This document shows, in pieces, positions 4,561-10,629 of a stretch of DNA of 10,629 bases. The stretch's first letter is position 1. Every line of letters begins with the position of its first letter. The notes below the pieces were generated by a model. It was not told the DNA's origin. It did not search any database and was given only the letters and a program-made list of their open reading frames with translations. The stretch comes from an uncultured Bacilli bacterium (lineage in GTDB: Bacteria > Bacillota_I > Bacilli_A > RF39 > UBA660): NCBI GenBank assembly GCA_947627805.1, contig CANQXB010000024.1, positions 1-10,629 on the forward strand. Reading direction: 5' to 3'. Position numbers and translations under genes: made by a program.

Positions 4561-6024
4561 ATGGAAGAAAAAGATAAAAAGAAAATACTAATAGGAAGTA
4601 TTATAATAGTAATAACATTAATATTAGTAGTAATTGGAACAACTTATGCTTTCTTTGCTTTAGAAATAAAAGGAAGTGAAACTAGTACTAGTATTCATTT
4701 AACTGCAGGTAATACTAATCAAATAGTATTAGATGGAGGAATAGAAGGATTTCATATCAATGTCAATGCCAGTGATATGGCCTATAATAATAAAGGAACA
4801 GAATATTTTGCTACTGATGGTGAAGGAAATTATGTAAAAACAAAAGGAGAAGGAACTAAAACAATAGGAACGATAACAATAAATGGTAATTTAGAAGAAA
4901 AACATAAATGTACAGCCTCAGTAAATATTGTAACCAGTGGAACAATGAAAAGTTATTTACAAAAAGGAGACTTAATATTAGTATTAATACAAGGAGAAAA
5001 AGAACAAGAGATAGATTTAACAGAAATAGGTAATCCTACAATAGAGTTTGATTTACAAGGGACAGCATCACAAACAATCAAAGCATATCTTAAATTAACT
5101 AATAGAGATGCTGAACAAAAAGACATAGCAGGAAAAACATTAAATGTAACTATTAATATACAAGATTTAAGATGTGAAGTAGATAATTCTAAACCAGCAT
5201 TAGAGATGTTAAGGGAACATGCAATTGGAGGAGAAGAAACAGTAACATTTACAGAGGTAGATGTAGATGGCATGTATCGATATAAAGGAACAGCGACAGA
5301 AGTAACCAATAATTATATTTGTTTTGGTACAAATAGTACAGAAGTGTGTACAGATAATCCAGATGAATTCATGTATAGAATCATAGGAATAACAAATAAA
5401 GAAGATAGTACAATTAATCTACCAGCCAATTCCTTAAAGCTAATCAAAGCCACCCCATCGAGTGAATCAGAAAAATGGAATAGTTTAACTTATTCAAGAG
5501 ATTGTGAAACAGATGGCGAGGAAAATGGCAAATGTAAATGGGATGCATCTGGTATGAAAAAATACTTAATTGAAACATTTTTACCTGATGCGATAAGCAA
5601 ATGGGACAATGGAACAACTTGGGATACCATTATATTAAGTCATAGTTGGTATAATGCTGATTATAAAAATGTACCAAATACAGAACCAATGACATCATAT
5701 ACAGAAGAAAGTAAAATAGGCTTAATGTATGCCACAGATTATAAAAATTCCGGAGACCAAAACGAAAATAACTGGTTATATATACAAAATGGTTGGAGTA
5801 CGAACAGGTCAAAGTTTAGAACTGAATGGAGCATGAGTAGGTGGGGCTACAATAACTCCGACGAGAGTTACGACGCATATATGATAAAAGGAGTAGGTGG
5901 CACTTTAAGTTGGGGACTTTTGTTTGAGACCTATGCAGTTCGCGCTGTCTTCTATGTAGACCCTAACATTACTTTAACTGGGGAAGGTAATACTGAAAAT
6001 CCATTTATAATCCATACAACTTAA
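4561..6024 (+). CDS. Membrane-anchored surface protein with SipW/TasA-like N-terminus, probably phase-variable
   Basis: The protein has 487 residues. A charged start (MEEKDKKK) and a membrane helix at about 9-31 end in GTTYAFFALEIKG, like the signal region of camelysin/TasA-type proteins handled by SipW-class peptidases. Residues about 40-205 form a beta-rich domain with C117 and C205. Residues about 235-487 are a domain common in uncultured gut Bacillota, with YRYKGT, NNYICFGT (C254), EVCTD (C263), MYRIIGIT, C315/C325, KIGLMYATDY, NWLY, YAVRAVFYVDP and a terminal NPFII. The function of that domain is not known to me; cell-surface exposure is inferred. Translation starts at ATG 4561 with AGGAG at 4545-4549, rather far upstream. 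Isoleucine is often ATA here, while neighbours prefer ATT, and a stretch near the 3' end (5831-5960) is much richer in G+C. Expression is likely set by the G9 promoter. Confidence 0.85.
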   Translation: MEEKDKKKILIGSIIIVITLILVVIGTTYAFFALEIKGSETSTSIHLTAGNTNQIVLDGGIEGFHINVNASDMAYNNKGTEYFATDGEGNYVKTKGEGTKTIGTITINGNLEEKHKCTASVNIVTSGTMKSYLQKGDLILVLIQGEKEQEIDLTEIGNPTIEFDLQGTASQTIKAYLKLTNRDAEQKDIAGKTLNVTINIQDLRCEVDNSKPALEMLREHAIGGEETVTFTEVDVDGMYRYKGTATEVTNNYICFGTNSTEVCTDNPDEFMYRIIGITNKEDSTINLPANSLKLIKATPSSESEKWNSLTYSRDCETDGEENGKCKWDASGMKKYLIETFLPDAISKWDNGTTWDTIILSHSWYNADYKNVPNTEPMTSYTEESKIGLMYATDYKNSGDQNENNWLYIQNGWSTNRSKFRTEWSMSRWGYNNSDESYDAYMIKGVGGTLSWGLLFETYAVRAVFYVDPNITLTGEGNTENPFIIHTT

Positions 6025-6035
6025 TTAATATGAAT

Positions 6036-6061
6036 AAGATTAGATTAATTCTAGTCTTTTT
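6036..6061 (+). terminator. Terminator of the surface-protein gene
   Basis: AAGATTAGA (6036-6044) pairs with TCTAGTCTT (6050-6058) through one U-G wobble, with a five-base loop, followed by TTTTT (6057-6061). It stops short of the -10 box of recD2. Confidence 0.75.
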
Positions 6062-6074
6062 AATTTATTTAGAG

Positions 6075-6080
6075 TATAAT
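6075..6080 (+). promoter_or_regulatory. -10 element of recD2, seven bases before its ATG
   Basis: A perfect TATAAT ends eight bases before ATG 6088, so transcription would start at or just before the start codon. No convincing -35 is present at 17 bases (TAGTCT, 6052-6057, overlapping the terminator arm). Confidence 0.5.
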
Positions 6081-6087
6081 AAAAAAT

Positions 6088-8283
6088 ATGAAGTTAAATG
6101 GAAAAATAAAAAGTACAATATTTTATAATGAAGCAAATGGGTATTTAGTTGCTCTTTTTAAAGTATCTAAAACTTCTAAAGATATGGTTGAAGATATAAA
6201 GAAAAATATAACAATAACGGGTAATTTTTTAGATTTAAAGTTAGAAACTAATATGGAAATAAATGGGGAATTTATAAGTCATGAAAAGTTTGGTAAACAA
6301 TTTAAAGTAGATAGTTATGAATATATCTTACCAAAAGAAAATGATGATATAGTAGAATTTTTAAGTAGTAGTTTTGTTAAAGGTTGTGGGAAAAAAACAG
6401 CTTTAAAAATAGTGGAAGTTTATGGAAGTAATAGTTTAGATATTATTAAAGAAAATAAATTTGCTTTAGATAAAATAGAGGGAATGAATGAAAGTAAAAG
6501 AGATAAAATATATGAATCTTTAGTTAATTATTCTAAAACTTCTGATATTATTTTAAAAATTAAAAATTTAGGTTTTACGATTGAAGAAGCGGGAAGAATA
6601 TATAGTAAATATAAAGAAAATATTGAAGATATTATTGATAATAATATTTATTTATTAAATGAAATAATTGATTTTAAAAGATTAGATAGTATATTTTTAA
6701 ATAACTATAATGATAAATATGATAAAAGAAGAGTAAAAGCTTGTATAATTGAAGTTATGAAAATGATTTCTTTAAATAGAGGAGATATTTATTATGAAAA
6801 AGAAGTTGTTTTTGAATATTTAATGCGTATATTTAGTATTAATATTGATTATGAACTTTTTAATAATTATTTAATTGAATTAGAAGAAGAATTATTTATT
6901 GTTATTTTAGATAATCGGGTTTATTTAAGTGATTATTATGATTCAGAAGTGGAAATAAGTGAGTTATTATTAAAGATAAGTGAAAAGAAAATTAAAAAAA
7001 TTGATTATAGTGAAAAAATTAAAAAATTAGAAGATAAATTAAAAATAACTTATAATGATGACCAAAAGAAAGCGATAAGTGAAGCTTTAAATAACAATAT
7101 AACGATTATAAGTGGAGGTCCTGGTACAGGTAAAACAACTATTATTAATGCGATTGTTAAATTATATATTGAAACTAATCGTTTAAGTAATTTAGAAGTA
7201 GTGGAACAAATTGCTCTTTTAGCGCCCACTGGAAGAGCTAGTAAAAAAATGAGTACTTCAACAGGACTTCCGGCTTCTACTATTCATAGGTATTTAAAAT
7301 GGAATAAAGATTTAAATGCTTTTGGAATTAATGAAAATAATAAAAATTTTCAAAAATTAATTATTGTCGATGAAGTAAGTATGATTGATAGTAAATTATT
7401 TGCTTCCCTTTTAAAAGGCTTACATAGTTATATTAAACTTGTTTTAGTGGGAGATGCATTTCAACTTCCATCTGTAAGTCCGGGGTTAGTTTTACAAGAT
7501 TTAATCGATAGTGATTTATTTAACTATGTTCCTTTAGAATATATTTATCGGCAAAGTGAAAATTCTTATATACCTTATTTAGCTAGGGAAATAAAAAATA
7601 AAGATTTAAGTGAAAGTTTTACTTTAAAAAAAGATGATTATAATTTTTTAGTAACCGATACCCATAGTATTTTAGGAACCATTAAAAAAATAATTGAAGA
7701 GGGATTAAAAAAAGGGTATGATGAAAATAAATTACAAGTATTATGTCCGATGTATAAAGGAGAAAATGGCATTGATAATTTAAATGCTCTTTTAGCGGGT
7801 ATTTTTAATCCTGATATTGGTCAAAGAAAAATAACTTATGGTGAGGTAATTTATAAAGAAGGAGATAAAGTTTTACAACTGGTAAATAATGCCGATAATT
7901 TTGTTTTTAATGGCGATATTGGGTTTATAAAAAGTATTGCTACAATTAGTAAACCTTATAAAAAAGAAGTGATTACAATTGATTTTGATGGAAATTTAGT
8001 TATGTATGGAAAAAAAGATTTAAAAAATATTAAACATGCTTATGCCATTTCTATTCATAAAAGTCAAGGTAGTGAATTTGAGCATGTTATTATGCCCATA
8101 ACTTATCAATTTGGACCCATGCTTTACAATAAAATTTTATATACGGGAGTTAGTAGAGCTAAAAAAAGTTTAATTATTATTGGCGATGCTTCGGCTTTTT
8201 ATAAAGGAGTTTTTAATGATTATAGTACTTTAAGAAAAACTAGTTTAAAAGAAAAGTTATTAGAAACTTTTATACATAATTAA
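6088..8283 (+). CDS. recD2: RecD2-type DNA helicase (RecD-like, YrrC)
   Basis: RecD2 is an SF1B 5'-3' DNA helicase of bacteria without RecBC, involved in repair, mismatch handling and replication-fork upkeep. The length of 731 is in the family range. The N-terminal OB-like segment (GKIKSTIFYNEANGYLVALFKV) and helix-hairpin-helix regions (SSFVKGCGKKTALKI, about 93-107) mark the RecD2 class. Helicase motifs are all intact: Walker A GGPGTGKT (343-350), Ia APTGRA (379-384), Walker B VDEVSMID (427-434), III GDAFQLPSV (455-463), V SIHKSQGSEF (655-664) and VI YTGVSRAK (685-692). No ribosome binding site precedes the ATG, yet the start is right because the N-terminal family motif begins within five residues. 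It lies near the alaS block, as yrrC does in Bacillus. Confidence 0.96.
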   Translation: MKLNGKIKSTIFYNEANGYLVALFKVSKTSKDMVEDIKKNITITGNFLDLKLETNMEINGEFISHEKFGKQFKVDSYEYILPKENDDIVEFLSSSFVKGCGKKTALKIVEVYGSNSLDIIKENKFALDKIEGMNESKRDKIYESLVNYSKTSDIILKIKNLGFTIEEAGRIYSKYKENIEDIIDNNIYLLNEIIDFKRLDSIFLNNYNDKYDKRRVKACIIEVMKMISLNRGDIYYEKEVVFEYLMRIFSINIDYELFNNYLIELEEELFIVILDNRVYLSDYYDSEVEISELLLKISEKKIKKIDYSEKIKKLEDKLKITYNDDQKKAISEALNNNITIISGGPGTGKTTIINAIVKLYIETNRLSNLEVVEQIALLAPTGRASKKMSTSTGLPASTIHRYLKWNKDLNAFGINENNKNFQKLIIVDEVSMIDSKLFASLLKGLHSYIKLVLVGDAFQLPSVSPGLVLQDLIDSDLFNYVPLEYIYRQSENSYIPYLAREIKNKDLSESFTLKKDDYNFLVTDTHSILGTIKKIIEEGLKKGYDENKLQVLCPMYKGENGIDNLNALLAGIFNPDIGQRKITYGEVIYKEGDKVLQLVNNADNFVFNGDIGFIKSIATISKPYKKEVITIDFDGNLVMYGKKDLKNIKHAYAISIHKSQGSEFEHVIMPITYQFGPMLYNKILYTGVSRAKKSLIIIGDASAFYKGVFNDYSTLRKTSLKEKLLETFIHN

Positions 8284-8319
8284 AATTATTTATTCCATAC
8301 TAATGATAGAGGTGAAGTT

Positions 8320-8478
8320 ATGCAAAAAATGAATTTGATAATTCCTTTATCAATGGCTGGTCTTATGGGAATGGGAACTTATATATTAATGAATCGAAAT
8401 ACTAAAGTTAAGGCTGATAAATTAATTAATAACTTATTAGATAAGGCTAATGACATGACTAGTAATATGAAAAAATAG
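8320..8478 (+). CDS. Small membrane protein, 52 residues
   Basis: ATG 8320 to TAG 8476-8478, with AGAGGTGA (8308-8315) four bases upstream. A hydrophobic Gly/Met-rich segment (LIIPLSMAGLMGMGTYILM, about residues 6-24) is followed by an amphipathic, Lys/Asn-rich tail (KADKLINNLLDKANDM). This looks like a single-span protein with a cytosolic helix, reminiscent of YtxH-like or other small stress proteins, but I do not recognise it. It lies 36 bases after recD2, has no clear promoter of its own and is followed by a terminator, so it is probably co-transcribed with recD2. Confidence 0.7.
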   Translation: MQKMNLIIPLSMAGLMGMGTYILMNRNTKVKADKLINNLLDKANDMTSNMKK

Positions 8479-8498
8479 GCACAAAAGTGCTTATTTTT
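8471..8498 (+). terminator. Terminator after recD2 and the small membrane gene
   Basis: AAAAATAGGCAC (8471-8482) pairs along all 12 bases with GTGCTTATTTTT (8487-8498), with one G-U, around an AAAA loop. The T-run is the right arm itself. The TAG stop lies in the left arm. Confidence 0.85.
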
Positions 8499-8519
8499 GT
8501 CTAATAGAATAATATTTTA

Positions 8520-8548
8520 TAGTTTTAAAAAGTTTATTATAGTATAAT
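8520..8548 (+). promoter_or_regulatory. Promoter of the AI-2E-family gene
   Basis: A perfect TATAAT (8543-8548) with only a weak TAGTTT (8520-8525) at 17 bases. The start would be near 8555, immediately at the ribosome binding site AGAAGGTGA (8555-8563), so the leader is again very short. Confidence 0.55.
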
Positions 8549-8569
8549 TATATTAGAAGGTGATTATAT

Positions 8570-9694
8570 TTGAAAAACAAATTAGAAAAAGAAGTTAATA
8601 CTAAAGATGTTAATGAAGTCTTATCTTTAACCAAAAAAATCTTAAAAATCTTATATTTTGTTTTTATAGCTTGTTTAATTTTAGCTACTATTATAGCCAT
8701 TAAACAACTTAAAATTATGCCTATTATTATGGATTTACTAACGGTTATTAGTCCATTCTTTATTGGTTTTGTCCTTGCTTGGCTTTTAAGACCTATTACT
8801 TTAAAAGTGGGTAAGAAAATTAAAAATAATACTTTAAGTGCCATTATGGTTTTCTCTGTTTTTGTTTTAATTTTATTTGGTATTATGTATATTTTTATTC
8901 CGACAGTCTATAATGAAGTTAATGAACTTGTTGGTTTAATTCCGGGATTTATGGAAAGTATTACGAAAAACATTAATAATATTTTTAAATCCCTTGCCGA
9001 AAATGGTCTTAATTTAGCCGATTTTCAAACTCATTTATTAGAGGAAATTACCGCTTTTGGTACAGATTTTGCCAAAACTTTACCTAATACTATCATTAAT
9101 TTTATAGTTTCTATTTTTAGTGGGGTCGGTTCATTCTTAATGAGTTTAATTATCGGTATCTATTTATTAATTGATTATGATAATCTAGGAGCTCATGTTA
9201 AAAAATTAATTCCAAAGAAATTTCAAAAAGATGTTAGTACTTTAGCCACTAAAATGAGTGTAGAAGTTCGCAAATGTGTTAATGGTACCTTTTTAGTTGC
9301 TTTAGTCGTTTTAATTTGTGATTCCATTGGTTTTGCATTAGTGGGTTTAAATGCGCCATTATTATTTGGTTTATTCTGTGGCCTAACCGATTTAATACCT
9401 TTTATTGGTCCTTATATTGGGGGAGCCGCTGCGGTTATTGTGGGTCTTACCCAATCCCCTTTAATAGGTATTGGAACTCTTATCATTTGTGTTATTGTGC
9501 AAATCTTTGAAAACTATATTTTACAACCAATTGTCATGAGTAAAGCAAGTCAAACGCATCCGGTAGCTATTATTATTGCCCTTTTAGTCTTTGGCCATTT
9601 CTTTGGAATTATCGGTATGATTTTAGCGGCCCCAATTTTGACAATTGTACGAGTTTTATGGACATTTACCAAAGAAAAACTAGAAAATAGATAA
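8570..9694 (+). CDS. AI-2E family transporter (YrrI/PerM-like permease)
   Basis: The 374-residue integral membrane protein belongs to the AI-2E/PerM family. Hydrophobic helices lie at about 25-44, 50-73, 87-110, 174-202, 241-262, 264-290, 296-318 and 333-364, with the large soluble loop between helices 3 and 4 (about 111-172) that typifies the family. Family motifs are DLIPFIGPYIGG (274-285), QIFENYILQPIVM (311-323) and HPVAIIIALLVFGHFFGIIG (330-349). Members have been linked to autoinducer-2 or indole export and to Na+/H+ exchange; the substrate here cannot be read from sequence. Translation starts at TTG 8570, chosen because AGAAGGTGA lies six bases upstream and the next Met is at residue 50, already past the first helix. 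Its position just before the alaS operon mirrors yrrI in Bacillus. Confidence 0.93.
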   Translation: MKNKLEKEVNTKDVNEVLSLTKKILKILYFVFIACLILATIIAIKQLKIMPIIMDLLTVISPFFIGFVLAWLLRPITLKVGKKIKNNTLSAIMVFSVFVLILFGIMYIFIPTVYNEVNELVGLIPGFMESITKNINNIFKSLAENGLNLADFQTHLLEEITAFGTDFAKTLPNTIINFIVSIFSGVGSFLMSLIIGIYLLIDYDNLGAHVKKLIPKKFQKDVSTLATKMSVEVRKCVNGTFLVALVVLICDSIGFALVGLNAPLLFGLFCGLTDLIPFIGPYIGGAAAVIVGLTQSPLIGIGTLIICVIVQIFENYILQPIVMSKASQTHPVAIIIALLVFGHFFGIIGMILAAPILTIVRVLWTFTKEKLENR

Positions 9695-9724
9695 AAAGTA
9701 TGATATATTAATTTACGTAATCAA

Positions 9725-9905
9725 TGCGAAAAGATGCTATTTAAGGTATTTTTTAGAGAGTTAGTGGTTGGTGAAAACTAATAAATGGCTTAAATAGTTG
9801 CTCCTTTTTAAGATTAATCGGTAAAATAAACCGTTATCAATTAAAAAAGTTAAATAAAGGATGGTACCGTCATATTGACTCCTTTTAGGGCCATCCTTTT
9901 TATTT
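9725..9905 (+). promoter_or_regulatory. T-box riboswitch, alanine-type
   Basis: A tRNA-sensing leader. Stem I is closed by CTATTTAAG (9737-9745) with CTTAAATAG (9789-9797). It has AGAGAG (9755-9760) and the distal loop TTAGT-GGTTGGTGAAA-ACTAA (9761-9782). On the 3' side of the specifier loop (TTGCTCC) the likely codon is GCT (Ala) at 9800-9802, chosen because alaS lies downstream; TGC, CTC and TCC are other readings. A CGGT/ACCG hairpin follows (9819-9833). The T-box AAAGGATGGTACCGT (9856-9870) bears UGGU, which would pair with the ACCA end of uncharged tRNA. Uncharged tRNA-Ala should favour the antiterminator and raise expression of the two genes downstream. A promoter is not clear; TATATT (9704-9709) lacks a good -35. 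Confidence 0.9.
9856..9902 (+). terminator. T-box-controlled attenuator
   Basis: AAAGGATGG (9856-9864) pairs with CCATCCTTT (9891-9899), followed by T residues. The left arm is part of the T-box sequence itself, so terminator and antiterminator exclude each other. Confidence 0.88.
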
Positions 9906-9923
9906 TAGAGGAAGGTGTGAAAA

Positions 9924-10451
9924 ATGAGAATATTTTTAATTGCTGGTAAAGCGGGCAGTGGTAAAGGGGAAATTGCCAAATTAATTAAAGAATACTATAT
10001 TTATAAATTACAAAGTTGTGTTATTACGGAATATAGTAAAAATTTAAAACTACTAGCCCAAGAATTATCTGATTGGGATGGTAATCCTAATACGAAACCA
10101 AGAAAATATTTACAAGAACTAGGAGATAAAATAAGAGAAATTGATTCTAAATATTTTATTCGCAATGTTTTAGATGAGCTAAAAATTTATGAAACAATGG
10201 TCGATAATGTTGTAGTAACGGGGGCTAGATTTCCAGAAGAAATTGAAGATATAAAATTAAACTATGATAATGTTTATGCTATTTGTGTTGAAAATCAATT
10301 TAGTAAAAGTAGTTTAACTTTAGAAGAACAAGCACATATATCCGAAACAGCTTTAGAAAATTATGCGGAATTTGATTATATAATAGCTAATGATGATATT
10401 AGTATTTTAAAAGATAAAATATTTAAGTTTTTAGAGGGATTAGAAAAATGA
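9924..10451 (+). CDS. Deoxynucleoside monophosphate kinase-like P-loop protein
   Basis: The 175-residue cytosolic protein belongs to the P-loop kinase fold. Walker A is AGKAGSGKGE (7-16). KPRKYLQELGDKIR (about 58-71) resembles the PTxRxxLQxxGxxxR stretch of dNMP kinases. VVVTGARFPEEIE (about 96-108) matches the VxxDxRFxxE region, and EQAHISETALENY (about 130-142) followed by DYIIAND matches the HxSE...N-D end of phage T4/T5-type deoxynucleotide kinases. The predicted activity is transfer of ATP phosphate to a dNMP; the true substrate is not readable. The start has AGGAAGGTG at 9908-9916. Its TGA overlaps the alaS ATG (ATGA), so the genes are translationally coupled, and both lie behind the alanine T-box. 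Confidence 0.75.
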   Translation: MRIFLIAGKAGSGKGEIAKLIKEYYIYKLQSCVITEYSKNLKLLAQELSDWDGNPNTKPRKYLQELGDKIREIDSKYFIRNVLDELKIYETMVDNVVVTGARFPEEIEDIKLNYDNVYAICVENQFSKSSLTLEEQAHISETALENYAEFDYIIANDDISILKDKIFKFLEGLEK

Positions 10452-10629
10452 AAAAATTAACAGCCGAAAATTTAAGAGAAATGTATTTAAAATTTTTTGA
10501 AAGTAAAGGACATAAAATAATTGAATCAGCTTCCATTATTCCGGAAAATGACCCTACAGTTTTATTTACAACTGCCGGAATGCATCCTTTAGTGCCTTAT
10601 TTACTTGGGACTAAACATCCGAGCGGTAA
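10448..10629 (+). CDS. alaS: Alanyl-tRNA synthetase, N-terminal part (runs off the window)
   Basis: The first 60 codons of a class II synthetase that charges tRNA-Ala. The start ATG overlaps the TGA of the preceding gene (ATGA), with GAGGG at 10434-10438. LTAENLREMYLKFFESKGH followed by SASIIPENDPTVLFTTAGM is the standard AlaRS opening, including class II motif 1 territory (NDPTxLFTxAGM). The next residues, HPLVPYLLGTKHPSG, differ from the common NQFKDxFLG form, which suggests a divergent AlaRS subtype. The editing domain and C-terminal domain lie beyond the window. Confidence 0.95.
   Translation, partial: MKKLTAENLREMYLKFFESKGHKIIESASIIPENDPTVLFTTAGMHPLVPYLLGTKHPSG

Noticed and set aside
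4953..5309. 118-residue minus-strand ORF
   Set aside because: Shadow of the surface-protein gene, which has a clear start, membrane helix and family motifs.
5630..5812. 60-residue minus-strand ORF
   Set aside because: Shadow of the surface-protein gene, with no ribosome binding site or promoter.
8548..8844. 98-residue minus-strand ORF
   Set aside because: Shadow of the AI-2E-family gene; hydrophobicity simply mirrors the first membrane helices.
1..10629. Mycoplasma-type genetic code
   Set aside because: TGA ends the genes at 1588 and 10451, and Trp is encoded by TGG throughout recD2 and the surface protein.

Overview
The window is AT-rich chromosomal DNA, by eye well under one third G+C, from a low-GC Gram-positive bacterium. 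It is most likely a gut-type member of the Bacilli (Erysipelotrichales/RF39-like or a walled relative of the Mollicutes). UGA is a stop (two genes end in TGA) and tryptophan is TGG, so it is not a Mycoplasma using genetic code 4. Reasons for the placement: a T-box ahead of alaS, a recD2 - AI-2E transporter - alaS neighbourhood like the yrrC - yrrI - alaS region of Bacillus subtilis, Gram-positive promoters and GGAGG-type ribosome binding sites, and a surface-protein family common in uncultured gut Bacillota.

Layout. (1) 1-261: end of DNA topoisomerase I (topA), with a terminator fused to its stop codon. (2) 344-1588: a monocistronic cytosolic protein made of 34-residue helical repeats, with its own consensus promoter and terminator. 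(3) 1688-4071: a four-gene unit read from one promoter and closed by a strong terminator at 4073-4100. It holds a membrane-anchored thioredoxin-fold protein lacking the active-site cysteines, a membrane-anchored protein with an RsiV/PdaC-like look, ribosome recycling factor (frr) and a multi-pass membrane protein. (4) 4101-4560: no gene in the usual sense, but dense with signals. There is an operator-like dyad, a promoter, a structured leader, a 36-residue hydrophobic/basic peptide ORF, and a convergent antisense RNA with its own promoter and terminator. Together these look like an undescribed type I toxin-antitoxin module. Next to it is a promoter whose -35/-10 spacer contains nine consecutive G, a probable phase-variation switch. 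(5) 4561-6024: the surface protein driven by that promoter. (6) 6088-8478: recD2, apparently leaderless, and a 52-residue membrane peptide. (7) 8570-9694: AI-2E-family permease with a TTG start. (8) 9695 to the end: an alanine-type T-box leader controlling a deoxynucleoside-monophosphate-kinase-like gene translationally coupled to alaS, which runs off the window.

Most of the window is housekeeping (topA, frr, recD2, alaS). The accessory-looking part is 4101-6024, where a toxin-antitoxin candidate and a phase-variable surface antigen sit between two housekeeping blocks. These calls rest on reading promoter, hairpin and protein patterns by eye. No database search, folding program or alignment was run.
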